16,814 nucleotides of DNA from contig CAAFRB010000087.1 of NCBI GenBank assembly GCA_900765095.1, positions 1 through 16,814 on the forward strand, written 5' to 3'. Of this stretch, positions 6,190-14,296 are shown in pieces (positions within the stretch are counted from its first letter, which is position 1; each line of letters opens with the position of its first letter). The stretch is from Clostridia bacterium (GTDB lineage Bacteria > Bacillota > Clostridia > TANB77 > UBA1234). A program made the translations under genes and the position numbers. The notes under the pieces were generated by a model. That model ran no database searches. It had not been told where the DNA came from and was given only the letters and a program-made list of their open reading frames with translations.

Positions 6190-6218
6190 TTGACAAATGC
6201 TATTTTAATAGTTAATAT
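6190..6218 (+). promoter_or_regulatory. Near-consensus promoter spanned by an inverted repeat
   Basis: A perfect -35 TTGACA (6190-6195), a 17-bp spacer and -10 TAATAT (6213-6218) make this the best promoter in the window; the start should be near 6225. An 11-bp inverted repeat, ACAAATGCTAT (6193-6203) and ATAGTATTTGT (6217-6227), brackets the spacer and -10 box with one mismatch. It is a likely operator. The transcript enters a terminator about 10 bases after its start. Confidence 0.75.
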
Positions 6219-6234
6219 AGTATTTGTAAAAGTG

Positions 6235-6267
6235 AAAAGAAGTCAGGAACATCCCGACTTCTTTTTT
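6235..6267 (+). terminator. Strong intrinsic terminator at the head of the transfer operon
   Basis: AAAAGAAGTC (6235-6244) pairs with GACTTCTTTT (6256-6265), with two further G-C pairs (6246-6247 with 6253-6254) after one mismatch, and a T run to 6267. It lies immediately after the promoter at 6190. It is either a terminator for the upstream operon or an attenuator of the promoter. An unused ribosome binding site, AAAGGAG, follows at 6278-6284 with no start codon in reach. Confidence 0.8.
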
Positions 6268-6335
6268 GCGCAATTAGAAAGGAGCGATTTTTTTATAATT
6301 AAATAAATAACAGTTAATAGGCAAAGGTAAATGAA

Positions 6336-6683
6336 ATGGAAGAAAATCAAATAAGCGGATGGGTATCTTTAGTTTTTGCAAGAAAGCAGATGTTTAATCC
6401 AAGACCAATAACAAAAAGAGATAAAAAAGGTAAAAGTATCTGGCTAATTAGCATAGGATTTCCTGCTTCATCAGAATATTATGGATGGTATATCAATGTT
6501 GATAGAAGCAAGGTATATCCTGTACGAAATAGTCCAAAGCAAGCCAAAATATTTTACCCGAAAGACACAATGATACCTATTTACAAATATGTAAAGGGAA
6601 GCGGTGGTAAAAAAGGGTATAGAGAACAAAAAGAACTGTCTGCCGACATTGTAATTGAAGAATTTAATAGTTGGCGAGAATAG
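6336..6683 (+). CDS. Hypothetical protein at the head of the transfer operon
   Basis: A 115-residue basic soluble protein without membrane segments. It has strand-like stretches such as WVSLVFARKQMF and SIWLISIGFP, then SSEYYGWYINVDRSKVYPV, and a basic glycine-rich part near 87-95 (KGSGGKKGYRE). The small beta-rich basic architecture would suit a nucleic-acid-binding protein of the transfer region, but I recognise no family and this is speculation. The start ATG 6336 has AAAGGTAA upstream. The next block begins with a palindrome touching its stop codon. Confidence 0.7.
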   Translation: MEENQISGWVSLVFARKQMFNPRPITKRDKKGKSIWLISIGFPASSEYYGWYINVDRSKVYPVRNSPKQAKIFYPKDTMIPIYKYVKGSGGKKGYREQKELSADIVIEEFNSWRE

Positions 6684-6699
6684 TTGGCAAAATTGCCAA
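6684..6699. promoter_or_regulatory. 16-bp palindrome, copy D, before the pilin gene
   Basis: TTGGCAAAATTGCCAA is a perfect 7-bp-arm inverted repeat and the exact reverse complement of the copies at 1348 and 14346. It starts directly after the upstream TAG and lies 27 bp before the VirB2-like gene. The ACAAGTGG boxes of the full modules are absent here. I see no good promoter, so it may act on read-through transcription or serve only as a binding site. Confidence 0.75.
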
Positions 6700-6726
6700 A
6701 ATTATATTTGAAAGGTTGATGATATT

Positions 6727-7119
6727 ATGAAAAACAAAATTAAACAAAAGATTATAAACTGCTATATGAAGTTTGTAAATAAGGCTTTACTTCTGCAAAG
6801 TGAAGTAAAGAATACAAATTTCACAAAGAAGATGCCAAAGGCAATTATAGCGGTTTGTGGTGTAGCTCTTATGGAAATAGCAACACCTATTACGGCTTTT
6901 GCAGATAACGGCACAGAATCAATTGATACATTTGTTACCGCAATTGGTAAGTGGCTTGTGAAAATTGGTGTTGTTGTTGCAATGGTTGGTGGCGTAATGT
7001 TTGCGTTGGGCTGGCAAAGAGAGGATTCGGAAGGAAAGAGTAGGGGATTACTTACTTTAATGGCTGGATTTATGGTTGCAGCAATAGGTGCTTCTCCATC
7101 AGCCTTTGGCTTTAAATAA
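6727..7119 (+). CDS. VirB2-like conjugative pilin / Maff2-like protein
   Basis: 130 residues. A long basic N-terminus precedes a hydrophobic signal segment (about 38-59) ending in TPITAFADN, a plausible signal-peptidase site after Ala. Two further membrane helices follow (about 75-94 and 107-125), separated by a short polar loop, QREDSEGKSRG. A signal peptide plus two short hydrophobic helices with a small loop is the VirB2/TrbC-type pilin layout. The sequence also recalls Maff2 proteins of clostridial elements. It begins the run VirB2-VirB6-VirB3-VirB4. AAAGGTTGATG precedes the ATG. Confidence 0.75.
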   Translation: MKNKIKQKIINCYMKFVNKALLLQSEVKNTNFTKKMPKAIIAVCGVALMEIATPITAFADNGTESIDTFVTAIGKWLVKIGVVVAMVGGVMFALGWQREDSEGKSRGLLTLMAGFMVAAIGASPSAFGFK

Positions 7120-7154
7120 AAACAAAGAAATAAATAAGAAGGTGGTGATGAATA

Positions 7155-8057
7155 GTGTCTTGGGGTGAGGATATTCTTAATAAAATCAATGAATGGTGGG
7201 ATGGAATAATGAGCTCTCTTTCTACCGAAATTGGCAAAGGAATATCAAGTATTTATAAGATAGATGTTAAATTATTTGGTATCAATTTTTCTACTGATGA
7301 TATGTATGGCACAATTGCATCTCTCACAAATTTTGATAAAACTAAAACCTTATCAATATACACTATAGGAAAAACTATAAATGAGCTTGTTGTTCCTGTA
7401 GCACTATCGCTACTTACATTATTCTTTATGATAAGTCTGATAAAAAGATTTACAGAAATTGAAAAAGTTAGTTGGGAGCGAGTGCTTTTATGGGGATGTT
7501 ATTTCTTTCTTATAAAAGCATTTGTTCAAAGGTCATATTCGCTACTAACTACAATAATGGGAATAGTGAATAATATATATGTGGATGTATCAAATGCACT
7601 GTCGGCTGGATCAGGAGTAAGTTCAATTTCACAAAATGTTGCAAACGCATTTAAAAATTATACGAGTCTTGGCAATATATTATTTGGAATACTCCTCTAT
7701 GTAATCCTTGCAATACCGTTTATTGGCAGTATTATTCAAATATGGGCGCAAGTGTTATTAAGAGTTGTAAAACTAATGCTTTGTATGGCATTCTCACCTA
7801 TTCCATTGGCAATGGCAGTCGAAGGCGAAACATATAGAGGAAAAGCAATCTCATATTTTATGTATGCGGCAGGTGTCGGCTTTGAATCAATAGTTATACT
7901 ATTGGGTTCTTGGATATATACACAAGGACTGAGTAGCGTATCTAAAATGACAAATGCGTTTCCGCAAATAATAGGTGTACTTGTAATGAATGCGTTGTTT
8001 GTTGCAATTATACAGTTAAGTCACGAATTCTCTGAAAGAATATTCGGAAGAACATAA
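7155..8057 (+). CDS. VirB6/TrbL-like membrane channel protein of the type IV secretion system
   Basis: 300 residues with a polar N-terminal part (1-70) and about six or seven hydrophobic segments (near 75-93, 106-121, 172-198, 200-222, 232-252 and 268-290). It ends in a short SHEFSERIFGRT tail. The polytopic pattern, the conserved-looking FSPIPLAMAVEGETYRGKA loop and the position between pilin and VirB3-like genes fit the VirB6/TrbL family, which forms the inner-membrane channel of Gram-positive conjugation machines. The GTG start at 7155 has AAGGTGGTGAT upstream at good spacing. Confidence 0.8.
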   Translation: MSWGEDILNKINEWWDGIMSSLSTEIGKGISSIYKIDVKLFGINFSTDDMYGTIASLTNFDKTKTLSIYTIGKTINELVVPVALSLLTLFFMISLIKRFTEIEKVSWERVLLWGCYFFLIKAFVQRSYSLLTTIMGIVNNIYVDVSNALSAGSGVSSISQNVANAFKNYTSLGNILFGILLYVILAIPFIGSIIQIWAQVLLRVVKLMLCMAFSPIPLAMAVEGETYRGKAISYFMYAAGVGFESIVILLGSWIYTQGLSSVSKMTNAFPQIIGVLVMNALFVAIIQLSHEFSERIFGRT

Positions 8058-8072
8058 AAGGAGCGTGGTAAG

Positions 8073-8753
8073 ATGGATGAAATCGAAATACAAGTATTTG
8101 AGGAATATAATGATTATCACGAAAAAATAGGAATTATGACACTTAGACAATGGCTATTTTCAGCTTTAATGCTGATTATCGTAATTCCAACATATATATT
8201 ATTGCCTAAATATACTTTTATTACTTCTGATATGGCAAGCTACATTGTTATTATTGAAGCTGCGATAATTGGTTTTATTGGGTTTGTGAAAATTCATAAA
8301 TTACCAGCAGAGAAAATTATTCCATACTGGTATCGTCATTATTTTGTATTTAATAAGCCACTTAAATATATGACAACTAAAGAATATCAGAAGATGCTTG
8401 ATGATAAAAAGAATAAAAATAAAAAGTCAAAAGTTATAGAATATGATGATGATGATTTGACACCAAAACAGCGTAAGAAAAAAGAAAAGCAAGAAAAAGA
8501 ACTTGCTAAAGCTAAGAAAAAATACGGATATATGTTTAAAGATGATAAAAATACATCCTCTATTAAAGATGATGCAGAGCAAGAAGAAACTACAGCTTCT
8601 GCATCAGAACAATTATTAAACAAAGAGAATAAAGGATTACAGTCTGAAATAAAAAAAGAGGATGTAAGTATTGACGAAAAGACACTTGAAACTATGACTG
8701 ATGAAGAAAAAAGGATGTTAGCACAAATACTTGAAAAACTCAAAGAAAAATAA
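8073..8753 (+). CDS. VirB3/PrgI-like protein with a long charged C-terminal extension
   Basis: 226 residues. The first 100 show the PrgI/VirB3 pattern: a short cytoplasmic start, two close membrane helices (about 27-44 and 56-73), then a PAEKIIPYWYRHYFVFNKP segment. The remaining 120 residues are highly charged, rich in Lys, Asp and Glu, and predicted to be disordered or coiled-coil, with an acidic DDDD cluster at about 125. PrgI proteins are usually near 110-130 residues, so the extension is unusual. VirB3-type proteins work next to the VirB4 ATPase. AAAAGGAGCGTGG precedes the ATG. Confidence 0.8.
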   Translation: MDEIEIQVFEEYNDYHEKIGIMTLRQWLFSALMLIIVIPTYILLPKYTFITSDMASYIVIIEAAIIGFIGFVKIHKLPAEKIIPYWYRHYFVFNKPLKYMTTKEYQKMLDDKKNKNKKSKVIEYDDDDLTPKQRKKKEKQEKELAKAKKKYGYMFKDDKNTSSIKDDAEQEETTASASEQLLNKENKGLQSEIKKEDVSIDEKTLETMTDEEKRMLAQILEKLKEK

Positions 8754-8988
8754 ATATGAATTGTTCTTTTTAGAATATCATCTTGAACACTATAATGCAA
8801 AGTATATAAAAGTATTTTGCAATAATCATTTTGTATTCCCCACAAAAGTTGTCTTATATGGTGGTACAAAAAGAAAATTAAAATATCAACCAATATCAAA
8901 TGAGATAACTTTATGTGGGATGTTTAGTGAATTGAAGGAAAATACATTTTATTCAATCCCACAGTTAATAGAAAAATATAAGGAGTGA
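8731..8988 (+). CDS. Small hypothetical protein between VirB3-like and VirB4 genes
   Basis: 85 residues from a TTG start at 8731 that overlaps the previous gene by 23 bp, or from TTG 8761 with a shorter N-terminus; no ATG fits. AAAGGATG lies about 15 bases before 8731, a poor spacing. The protein has an aromatic, basic start and a YIKVFCNNHFVFPTKVVLYG segment, without membrane helices. It resembles no T4SS component I know. Its end overlaps the ribosome binding site of virB4, so its translation may control virB4. Confidence 0.55.
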   Translation: MKNSKKNKYELFFLEYHLEHYNAKYIKVFCNNHFVFPTKVVLYGGTKRKLKYQPISNEITLCGMFSELKENTFYSIPQLIEKYKE

Positions 8989-8993
8989 TAAAA

Positions 8994-11426
8994 ATGTTAT
9001 TTAAGAAAAAAGAAAATCAAATAGTCAAAAACAAAGATAAAAGTTCGGAAGAAAATAAAAAGAAAACTAAAGAGTCTGTGGCTTTACCGAAGATAAATCC
9101 AGAAGTAATGGAATTATTATTTAAAGAAACAGATGAGAAATCTGGCATAATGAGAATTGATGATACACACTATAGTATTTGCTACGAATATAGTGATATA
9201 TCATTCTCAAAAGCAAGCCCTGAGGTTCAAGAAGCAATATTTCTTAAATATGTTGACTTTCTTAACTCTCACAGCGTAAATGAACATATACAAGTTGTTC
9301 ATACAAGTACAATTCTTGAAACTGATGATTATAAAAATCGGTTTATTTATAATACAAAAGAAAATGCAAGTGATAACGAAAAGCGTATTGCAGAAGAATT
9401 TAACGAGTTAATTACAAGTGTAATAGGTCATCAAAAAGAAACACTATGCGAAAAAAGATTGATTGTAATAACAGTTGAAGCGGAAAATCTTGATGATGCA
9501 AAAGACTTGTTTATGGGGTATCAGATTAAATTGGAAGAAAAATTCAAGTTATTTGGTTCTAAAGTTCGTAAATGGACTATTCAGGAAAGACTTGAATTTA
9601 TATATAATATATTTAACATAAACACATTAGAACAAGATTATCCAGAGTGTGAAAATATTCTTCAACAGTATGTAAATGATGATATAAATGTGTATGATTT
9701 TTTAGCTCCAAAAGAAGATATGAATTTTCGGGAGAAAGATTATATTGTTATTGGTGATAAAAAGTATATCAAGGTAATGTACTTAGACAAACTTAATACA
9801 AGCATAACACCTAAACTTTATAATCAGCTTACAACAATTAAAGATGCTAACATTATAGTTACAGAGAATATAAATGGTACGAATCCAGCAAAAGTTATAA
9901 ATACTCTTAATAAAAAAATATCTGGTATGAAGGATGAAAGGCTCAAAAAAGTAAAAAGAGCCAATAAAAACAAATATGATTATTCATTGGTTCGAGATGA
10001 AAAACTTGAAGCAAAAATTGCAGATGCACTTGAACTAAGAACAGCTCTGACAAAAAAGAAACAAAAATCATTTACTACCAATTTGTTGGTATGTATTATT
10101 GCAGAAAATGAAAAGGAGCTTAGTCAAGCAACAGATAAAGTGAACAAAATTGCTGGTGAGAACATTGTTACTATGGGAACATTAGACTGGCAACAATTAG
10201 AAGGATTGCTTAATTTATTACCGTTAGGCTTTAACACATTGCAATTTCAAAGAAGCTTAACAAGTGAAGCGACTGCGGCATTTGTACCATTCAATACAAA
10301 ACAACTACTACACGAAGGTTCGATATTTTACGGTATGGATATGGTATCTAAGAATATTGTATTCGTAGATAGAAAAAGGTTAATGAATGGAAACGGCGCA
10401 GTATTAGCTACATCAGGTTCAGGTAAGTCATTCATAGTCAAGACAAACATTGAGCAGATATTATTAAGGTATCCAGATGATGATATTATTATTGTTGATT
10501 ATCAATCAGAGTATGAGAAGATTATAAAAGACCTGAGAGGGCAAACAATAAAAATATCAACGCAAGCAGAAACATATATCAATCCATTTGATATATCATT
10601 TGGTTATTTATCGGATGAAGACCCGATAAAATCAAAAATGGAATATATATTAGCTTTTATTGAATCTATTGTTGGCGGTAATGGTTTAACAGGTGAACAA
10701 AAATCAATTATTGATAGATGCTCAAAGATTATGTACGAAAATTATTTAGAGCATCCAGATGATAAAGATTATGAGCCTGATTTCCCTCATTTCTATGCGG
10801 AGCTTGAAAGATTTTCAGAAGGCGAAGCAAAGAACTTAGCATTGATTCTTGAAAGATATGTAAAAGGTGCTATGGATATATTTGCAAAGCATACAAATGT
10901 AGAAATGCAAAATAGAATAGTATCATTTGACTTATCAAAACTTACTCAAAGTATGAAGACTACAGGTTATCTTGTTGTTCTGGAGCATATAATGAATAAA
11001 ATGTCACAGAATAGGGATGAAGGCAAGAACACTTGGATATTCATTGATGAATTCCATATTATGCTTGATAATAAGTTCTCAGCAGATTATATCGAAAGAA
11101 TTTATAAAATTGGTAGAAAATATGGTGCTTTACCAACTATCATTACACAGAATATTCAGGATGTATTGAGCTGCGAACAAGGTAGAAATATTCTTTCAAA
11201 TAGTGAGTTTGCTGTTATATTGAAACAAAAAGCGTTGGATCTTCCGCCGATTTGTAAAATATTTGGAATATCAGATGAAGAAAGCAGCTTTGTAATGGAT
11301 TCGCCAGCAGGACAAGGACTAATTGTCTTTGGTGAAGATATTGTTGCATTTAAGTTAAGTGTGCCAGAAGATTACTATATTTACGAGCTTAACCAAACAT
11401 CAAATATGCAAAAAGCAAGAGATTAA
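8994..11426 (+). CDS. virB4: VirB4-family type IV secretion ATPase
   Basis: The motor ATPase that energises pilus or channel assembly and DNA transfer, acting at the inner face of the membrane. At 810 residues it has the usual family size. The N-terminal VirB4 domain (about 30-400) is followed by a P-loop, ATSGSGKS, at 472-479 (K478). Walker B IFIDEFH has D685 and E686, and a PTIITQNIQDVL motif follows as in VirB4/TraC proteins. I chose ATG 8994 because AAGGAGTGAT ends just before it; GTG 8985 lies within that site. It sits in the centre of the transfer operon and probably contacts the VirB3-like and VirB6-like proteins. Confidence 0.95.
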   Translation: MLFKKKENQIVKNKDKSSEENKKKTKESVALPKINPEVMELLFKETDEKSGIMRIDDTHYSICYEYSDISFSKASPEVQEAIFLKYVDFLNSHSVNEHIQVVHTSTILETDDYKNRFIYNTKENASDNEKRIAEEFNELITSVIGHQKETLCEKRLIVITVEAENLDDAKDLFMGYQIKLEEKFKLFGSKVRKWTIQERLEFIYNIFNINTLEQDYPECENILQQYVNDDINVYDFLAPKEDMNFREKDYIVIGDKKYIKVMYLDKLNTSITPKLYNQLTTIKDANIIVTENINGTNPAKVINTLNKKISGMKDERLKKVKRANKNKYDYSLVRDEKLEAKIADALELRTALTKKKQKSFTTNLLVCIIAENEKELSQATDKVNKIAGENIVTMGTLDWQQLEGLLNLLPLGFNTLQFQRSLTSEATAAFVPFNTKQLLHEGSIFYGMDMVSKNIVFVDRKRLMNGNGAVLATSGSGKSFIVKTNIEQILLRYPDDDIIIVDYQSEYEKIIKDLRGQTIKISTQAETYINPFDISFGYLSDEDPIKSKMEYILAFIESIVGGNGLTGEQKSIIDRCSKIMYENYLEHPDDKDYEPDFPHFYAELERFSEGEAKNLALILERYVKGAMDIFAKHTNVEMQNRIVSFDLSKLTQSMKTTGYLVVLEHIMNKMSQNRDEGKNTWIFIDEFHIMLDNKFSADYIERIYKIGRKYGALPTIITQNIQDVLSCEQGRNILSNSEFAVILKQKALDLPPICKIFGISDEESSFVMDSPAGQGLIVFGEDIVAFKLSVPEDYYIYELNQTSNMQKARD

Positions 11427-11441
11427 GGGATGTGTGTGTAA

Positions 11442-13190
11442 TTGAGTGATAACTACAAAGACACAAGAAAAGATGCAAGTAATATTAAAGCTGATAGCCA
11501 AATAGCAAAATCAAATATTGAAAATATAGCACTTTCTTATACAAATGACCTTAATAAATGGTATTCGGAAAAACATAAAGAAAAGCTATCATCAAGGCTT
11601 GAAACTAATGTTGAGCAAGAGGATACTGAGGGAATTACAACTAATGTTGAAAAAACAGAAGGAGTGCAAACAAATGTAGGTGAAACATCTGACGAAAATG
11701 TAACTTCTTTTAAAAGAACAAAATTCGATAACAAAGAGGTTATAAAAACTAAAACAGCAGAAACAAGTAATCCTGTAGAAGATACTCAGGAATACAATGC
11801 AAACGCTGCCGTCAGAAATGCAAACTATAATAATTTTATAAATGAGGATACAAATAATGGTAGTTCTCATAAATCAAAAATAAAAACAAAAGCTAATAGC
11901 AAACAGCAGAATACTCAGGAAACAATAAACAAAGAAACAGTAAATACCGATAATCAGGCTAAAATTCAAACAAGAATAAATAGAACTCAAAAAGGTTCGG
12001 AATTATTCAGTAAAACAATTAAAACGAAAAAAGCTGCTAATAGAGTTAGTAAATTTGTAGTAAGAAAAGGCAAAAAACTACAAACAGCAAGTGAAGGAAA
12101 TATAGGAGAGGCATTTACTTCTGAAATAAAAGATACATCAATGAGAACAGCTGGGAAGACAGTGGAAGTATCTACAAGAGGTATCAGACAGAAAGTTAGA
12201 ACAAGTACAGCTAAGTTGGTTGGAAAAATTGTTAAGTCTGTTTTTAATGTATTAGCAAAGTTATTAAAATCACTTGCAGCACTTTTAGCGGAAGCATCTC
12301 CTGTAATAGTTATAGGAGCAATTCTTCTTATACTATTATCACTATTTTATGCAATTGCTGGTGGAATCGCAGGAAGTGTAAGCGGTATATTTGGTGAGTA
12401 TGCAAAAAGCAGTACAATATCAAGCTATGTGGAATATATGAACCAGATAGATAGCGACTTGAATACTAAAGTTGATTGGAAGGCTGCGTTTACTGTGATA
12501 CATTGCTTAGATATGGATATAAAGTTTGATGAAGCAGAGCAATATATATTAGAGGAATTTAATAAAGCTGATTTATATAGTGATAGTTGTAAACCAAAGG
12601 ACTTTACAGAATGGCTTAATAAAAATTATTCGGTTGTGGATACTTTTTACAGAAAAAAAGGTCAAACGAATTCTGCTACATCTATTACTAATGAGGATCT
12701 TGACTTAATGAAAGAACTTTATGATTCGGACGAGTTTATGAAGTTAATTGATGAAAAAAGAAAATCGTCTGTTAATACTGGAGCTATTTCTGGTTCTACT
12801 GGTGATGGTTCTTCTAATGGTAAACTGGATTATCCAACTTCGTATAGGAATATATCTGCTGGCTATCCTAATTACTCATCAGGTAAATATCACGGTGGAA
12901 TTGATTTTCCTTGTCCTACAGGCACAAAAGTTTGTGCAGCGGCAGACGGCAAAGTAATTGTAGCTAAAGAATTAAATTATAGTTACGGACATTATATCAT
13001 TATAGATCACGGTAATGGACTGACGACTCTTTATGCACATAATAGTAAACTTCTTGTAGGAGTTGGAGATACTGTAACAAAAGGACAAGCAATAGCTTAT
13101 AGTGGCTCAACAGGTAATAGTACAGGACCTCATTGTCATTTTGAAGTCAGAGTAAACGGTGTAAGAGTGAATCCAGAAAATTATTTATAA
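11442..13190 (+). CDS. Membrane-anchored M23 peptidase of the transfer apparatus (VirB1-like role)
   Basis: 582 residues. Residues 1-260 are low-complexity and polar, including three spaced Thr-Asn-Val repeats near 50-80. One membrane segment lies at about 287-315, then a helical linker domain (about 325-440), a Ser/Gly-rich hinge, and a C-terminal LytM/M23 zinc peptidase. The catalytic ligands are present: HGGID (H484, D488) and HCH (H564, H566). Such proteins cut the peptidoglycan cross-links so that the channel can cross the cell wall. A TTG start at 11442 follows AAGGGATG; no nearby ATG fits. It closes the transfer operon and is followed by a hairpin terminator. Confidence 0.88.
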   Translation: MSDNYKDTRKDASNIKADSQIAKSNIENIALSYTNDLNKWYSEKHKEKLSSRLETNVEQEDTEGITTNVEKTEGVQTNVGETSDENVTSFKRTKFDNKEVIKTKTAETSNPVEDTQEYNANAAVRNANYNNFINEDTNNGSSHKSKIKTKANSKQQNTQETINKETVNTDNQAKIQTRINRTQKGSELFSKTIKTKKAANRVSKFVVRKGKKLQTASEGNIGEAFTSEIKDTSMRTAGKTVEVSTRGIRQKVRTSTAKLVGKIVKSVFNVLAKLLKSLAALLAEASPVIVIGAILLILLSLFYAIAGGIAGSVSGIFGEYAKSSTISSYVEYMNQIDSDLNTKVDWKAAFTVIHCLDMDIKFDEAEQYILEEFNKADLYSDSCKPKDFTEWLNKNYSVVDTFYRKKGQTNSATSITNEDLDLMKELYDSDEFMKLIDEKRKSSVNTGAISGSTGDGSSNGKLDYPTSYRNISAGYPNYSSGKYHGGIDFPCPTGTKVCAAADGKVIVAKELNYSYGHYIIIDHGNGLTTLYAHNSKLLVGVGDTVTKGQAIAYSGSTGNSTGPHCHFEVRVNGVRVNPENYL

Positions 13191-13196
13191 TTATTT

Positions 13197-13240
13197 AAGG
13201 CAAGTTATTTTTCTTAATAAGGGAGTAAATGACTTGCCTT
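13197..13240 (+). terminator. Hairpin after the transfer operon
   Basis: AAGGCAAGTTATT (13197-13209) pairs with AATGACTTGCCTT (13228-13240), 13 bp with one mismatch, across an 18-base loop. The trailing T run is short (ATTTG), so termination may be imperfect. It sits seven bases after the M23 stop codon and six bases before regulatory module C. Confidence 0.6.
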
Positions 13241-13245
13241 ATTTG

Positions 13246-13349
13246 TTGGCAAAATTGCCAAAACACATAATTGGTACAAAATAACCAAAAAAATGGGATA
13301 ATCTTTGGTTATATTGCGAATTGAAAAACAGTGCCACAAGTGGTATTTT
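13246..13349 (+). promoter_or_regulatory. Regulatory module C, upstream of the DUF4314-like gene
   Basis: This third copy has the palindrome in reverse orientation, TTGGCAAAATTGCCAA (13246-13261). The first box is degenerate (ATAATTGGTA, 13267-13276). The second is CCACAAGTGG (13334-13343), again 69 bp later. The promoter is TTGAAA (13321-13326), a 17-bp spacer, and TATTTT (13344-13349) preceded by TGG. Between the boxes, GGGATAATCTTTGGTTATAT and neighbouring bases match module B almost exactly. A 9-bp inverted repeat, ATAACCAAA with TTTGGTTAT, is perfect only in this copy. Confidence 0.8.
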
Positions 13350-13373
13350 AAAAATAGAAGGAGAGAATACAAT

Positions 13374-14276
13374 ATGAGCAAGAAAATGTCATTAAAACAA
13401 TGGTTAGCAATAAACGGTGTATCTTCGCCTATTAGTGATTACACTATAGATAAAACCAAAATACCACGAGGACTGACACAAAGGCAAAGAAAAAGGCTCG
13501 AAAAAGATACACTTATAGCAATCGAAGAATATCACACAAAAAGAAATAACGCTATAAAAGAGTATGAGCAATTAGTTCAAGATGGTAAAATTATTAAACC
13601 GTCAAGAATTGAACAAACAATAGAAACAGCAAATGGACATCCTGATAATTCTTCAACGCAAGCAGCAAGAAGAATGTTAGAAAAAAGAGGATATATTTGT
13701 ATAAATAAAGAAAGAGGAAAATGGATTATGAGAAATGATTTTGAAAATTTAACAAGAGAAGCTGGAAAAATTAAAGCAAAATATCCAGAGGGTACAAGGA
13801 TAGAACTTGAACAGATGGAAGATTCACAAGCGATTGAAAGTGGAACAAGAGGTACAGTTGATTTTGTAGATGATATAGGACAAATATTTATGAAATGGGA
13901 TAATGGTAGGAGATTAGCGCTTGTTCCAAATGAAGACAAGTTTAGAATACTGACAAAAGAAGAAATAAAGCAGGAAGAATCACAAGACTGTGTAAATAAA
14001 ATAAAAAAATATTATTCAGAAGGGAATATTCCAAAAGCAGCCGAATATTGGAATAAATTATTTGATTTATATAAAACGCCAGATATGCCGCCTTGTAAAG
14101 AACTATCTCGAATAATAATGGAAAATGTAAAACAGTTACATTCATACACAGGTCAGATTGACGATAAAACTGTTTATGGCGTAACTGATTACCTAAAAGA
14201 ACAAGAATATATAAAAATGGGCTATTATTCTGATGAACAGAAATTAGTCGAAGATGAACCTGATATTTGTGATTAG
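13374..14276 (+). CDS. DUF4314-containing protein of conjugative elements
   Basis: 300 residues from ATG 13374, chosen because AAGGAGAG lies upstream. The frame stays open back to 13305 but that part is promoter DNA. The N-terminal half is basic and helical (MSLKQWLAINGVSS, then LTQRQRKRLEKD and a segment ending EQTIETANGHPDNSSTQAAR). A DUF4314-like beta domain follows at about 139-192, with the typical GTRGTVDFVDDIGQIFMKWD core. The C-terminus (about 195-300) is a helical region of unknown type. Proteins combining these parts are common in clostridial conjugative elements, but their function is unknown. The gene is alone behind module C and is followed by a separate promoter. Confidence 0.8.
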   Translation: MSKKMSLKQWLAINGVSSPISDYTIDKTKIPRGLTQRQRKRLEKDTLIAIEEYHTKRNNAIKEYEQLVQDGKIIKPSRIEQTIETANGHPDNSSTQAARRMLEKRGYICINKERGKWIMRNDFENLTREAGKIKAKYPEGTRIELEQMEDSQAIESGTRGTVDFVDDIGQIFMKWDNGRRLALVPNEDKFRILTKEEIKQEESQDCVNKIKKYYSEGNIPKAAEYWNKLFDLYKTPDMPPCKELSRIIMENVKQLHSYTGQIDDKTVYGVTDYLKEQEYIKMGYYSDEQKLVEDEPDICD

Positions 14277-14296
14277 TTAAAAATTATCTTGAAATA

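Noticed and set aside
6684..6708. Promoter formed by the palindrome (TTGGCA) and TATATT
   Set aside because: The spacer would be only 13 bp, too short for a standard sigma-A promoter.
8387..8899. Long minus-strand open frame opposite the VirB3-like gene
   Set aside because: It mirrors the lysine-rich coding sequence of the + strand, yields a Ser/Phe-rich artefact, and has no ribosome binding site or context.
12748..12957. Alternative + frame inside the M23 peptidase gene
   Set aside because: It is out of frame within the hinge and catalytic domain of a well-supported protein.
13577..13939. Minus-strand frame opposite the DUF4314-like gene
   Set aside because: It lies wholly inside a recognisable gene and its translation has no recognisable pattern.
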